Shown here in pieces: positions 18,856 through 19,308 of a stretch of 19,308 nucleotides of DNA. The notes beneath the pieces were generated by a model. It saw nothing but the letters and a program-made list of their open reading frames with translations. It was not told the origin of the DNA and made no database searches. How positions within the stretch are numbered: the first letter of the stretch is position 1; every line of letters starts with the position of its first letter. The position numbers were made by a program, and so were the translations under genes. Source of the stretch: JALOAF01 sp035446765. Its GTDB lineage: Bacteria; Patescibacteriota; Gracilibacteria; Absconditabacterales; Absconditicoccaceae. Location: contig DAOTFU010000019.1 in NCBI GenBank assembly GCA_035446765.1, forward strand, positions 1 to 19,308, written 5' to 3'.

Positions 18856-19236
18856 ATGCCAACAAACAAAAAGAAACACACATTGTTTACAATCTACTTC
18901 TGATTGGTATCTCTTGTCTCATTCATAGGATTGATTGTAGCTCTTATCATCTTCGCACAAAAATTGATATCTACAAATATCATCACAGACGAAGAATATA
19001 TATCTCAAAATCACTGGGAAGTAGATAGATGCGATGAACCAATTTATATGTGAAATGATTCTAGAGAAAGAACTGAAACAGAAAAAGAAGAATGTATCCA
19101 AAAAGCAAAAACTACATTGATACTACAAAGAAATGTAGACACAAAAGAAACTCTAATATTGTCATGACTACGAATCATCGTCTTACTAGCGATATTCCCG
19201 ATACACTTCATATATTTCAAAAAATATAATAAATAA
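18856..19236 (+). CDS. Unknown two-helix membrane protein
   Basis: I do not recognise this 126-residue protein. It has a basic start (MPTNKKKH), one hydrophobic helix at about residues 11-33, an extracytoplasmic-looking polar middle of about 65 residues with Cys59 and Cys80, and a second hydrophobic helix at about 101-120 followed by KKYNK. The two cysteines in the loop could form a disulphide if it faces the outside. Three TGA codons are read as Gly. It starts 90 bp after ligA and is followed by a hairpin. Nothing in the neighbourhood suggests its role. Confidence 0.7.
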
Positions 19237-19270
19237 GTCTTTGAAGAAACCTTATTGTACCTTACTCGTA

Positions 19271-19289
19271 GGGAGCTTATCAAGCTCCC
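19271..19289. repeat. GGGAGCTT palindrome at the window end
   Basis: Perfect 8-bp stem GGGAGCTT/AAGCTCCC with loop ATC, preceded by CTTACTCGTA and followed by an A-rich stretch. No T-run follows on the plus strand, so a terminator role is doubtful. Its GTAGGG head and GC-rich palindromic form resemble the elements at 1296 and 1363. Confidence 0.6.
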
Positions 19290-19308
19290 ATAAAAAAACA
19301 AAATAGGA

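Noticed and set aside
1..19308. Reading TGA as tryptophan (code 4) or treating the genes as frameshifted pseudogenes
   Set aside because: TGA columns match invariant glycines, TGG is used at conserved Trp positions such as NW of SufB, and no frameshift is needed with TGA = Gly.

Overview
The window reads coherently only if TGA is translated as glycine (genetic code 25). Under the standard code every long gene breaks into short pieces. With TGA = Gly there are 19 long open genes, and all of them stop at TAA or TAG. TGA codons fall on family-invariant glycines: the NWG of SufB, the KxDG of LigA, the PGRGS loop of DnaE, the GxSxG of an esterase and the P-loop of a kinase. Code 25, low GC and small genes point to the CPR/Patescibacteria lineages Absconditabacteria (SR1) or Gracilibacteria (BD1-5/GN02). 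CGA is used freely for arginine, which makes me lean towards Absconditabacteria; that lean is an inference from memory. Most start codons are ATG or GTG in A/T-rich leaders without a Shine-Dalgarno sequence.

Layout, left to right. (1) 1-2826, plus strand: the end of sufC, a Nudix hydrolase plus serine esterase pair, then sufB. Palindromic repeats sit on both sides of the Nudix/esterase pair. (2) 2849-6349, plus strand: a closely spaced run with a DUF456 membrane protein, an unknown exported protein, a P-loop nucleotide kinase-like protein, a GH26-like glycosidase and a tiny cupin-like protein. (3) 6410-6715: a small gene with no TGA codons, followed by a bidirectional terminator. (4) 6781-10465, minus strand: a large class B penicillin-binding protein, a divergent transketolase-like protein and a YbaB/EbfC nucleoid protein. 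(5) 10639-11046: a VirB2/TrbC-like pilin with its own promoter and terminator. (6) 11196-16451, plus strand: dnaE without its PHP domain, a DHH/DHHA1 phosphoesterase (NrnA type) and a polyprenyl-phosphate sugar transferase. (7) 16538-19236: ligA and a two-helix membrane protein of unknown function.

The genes cover Fe-S cluster assembly, cell-wall synthesis, surface polysaccharide initiation, replication and repair, and nucleic-acid salvage. No tRNA, rRNA, CRISPR array or transposase was seen.

The most unusual feature is a set of short palindromic or tandem repeats found both between genes and inside coding regions. ligA carries four of them in frame and the GH26-like gene carries two. Several copies contain TGA, so they are translatable only because UGA is a sense codon here. 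This resembles the coding palindromic elements described in Rickettsia, and it is the best candidate in this window for something undescribed. The other strong oddity is DnaE: its three catalytic aspartates are intact, but about 230 N-terminal residues, including the PHP domain, are absent. The truncation point lies at a repeat next to the pilin gene.
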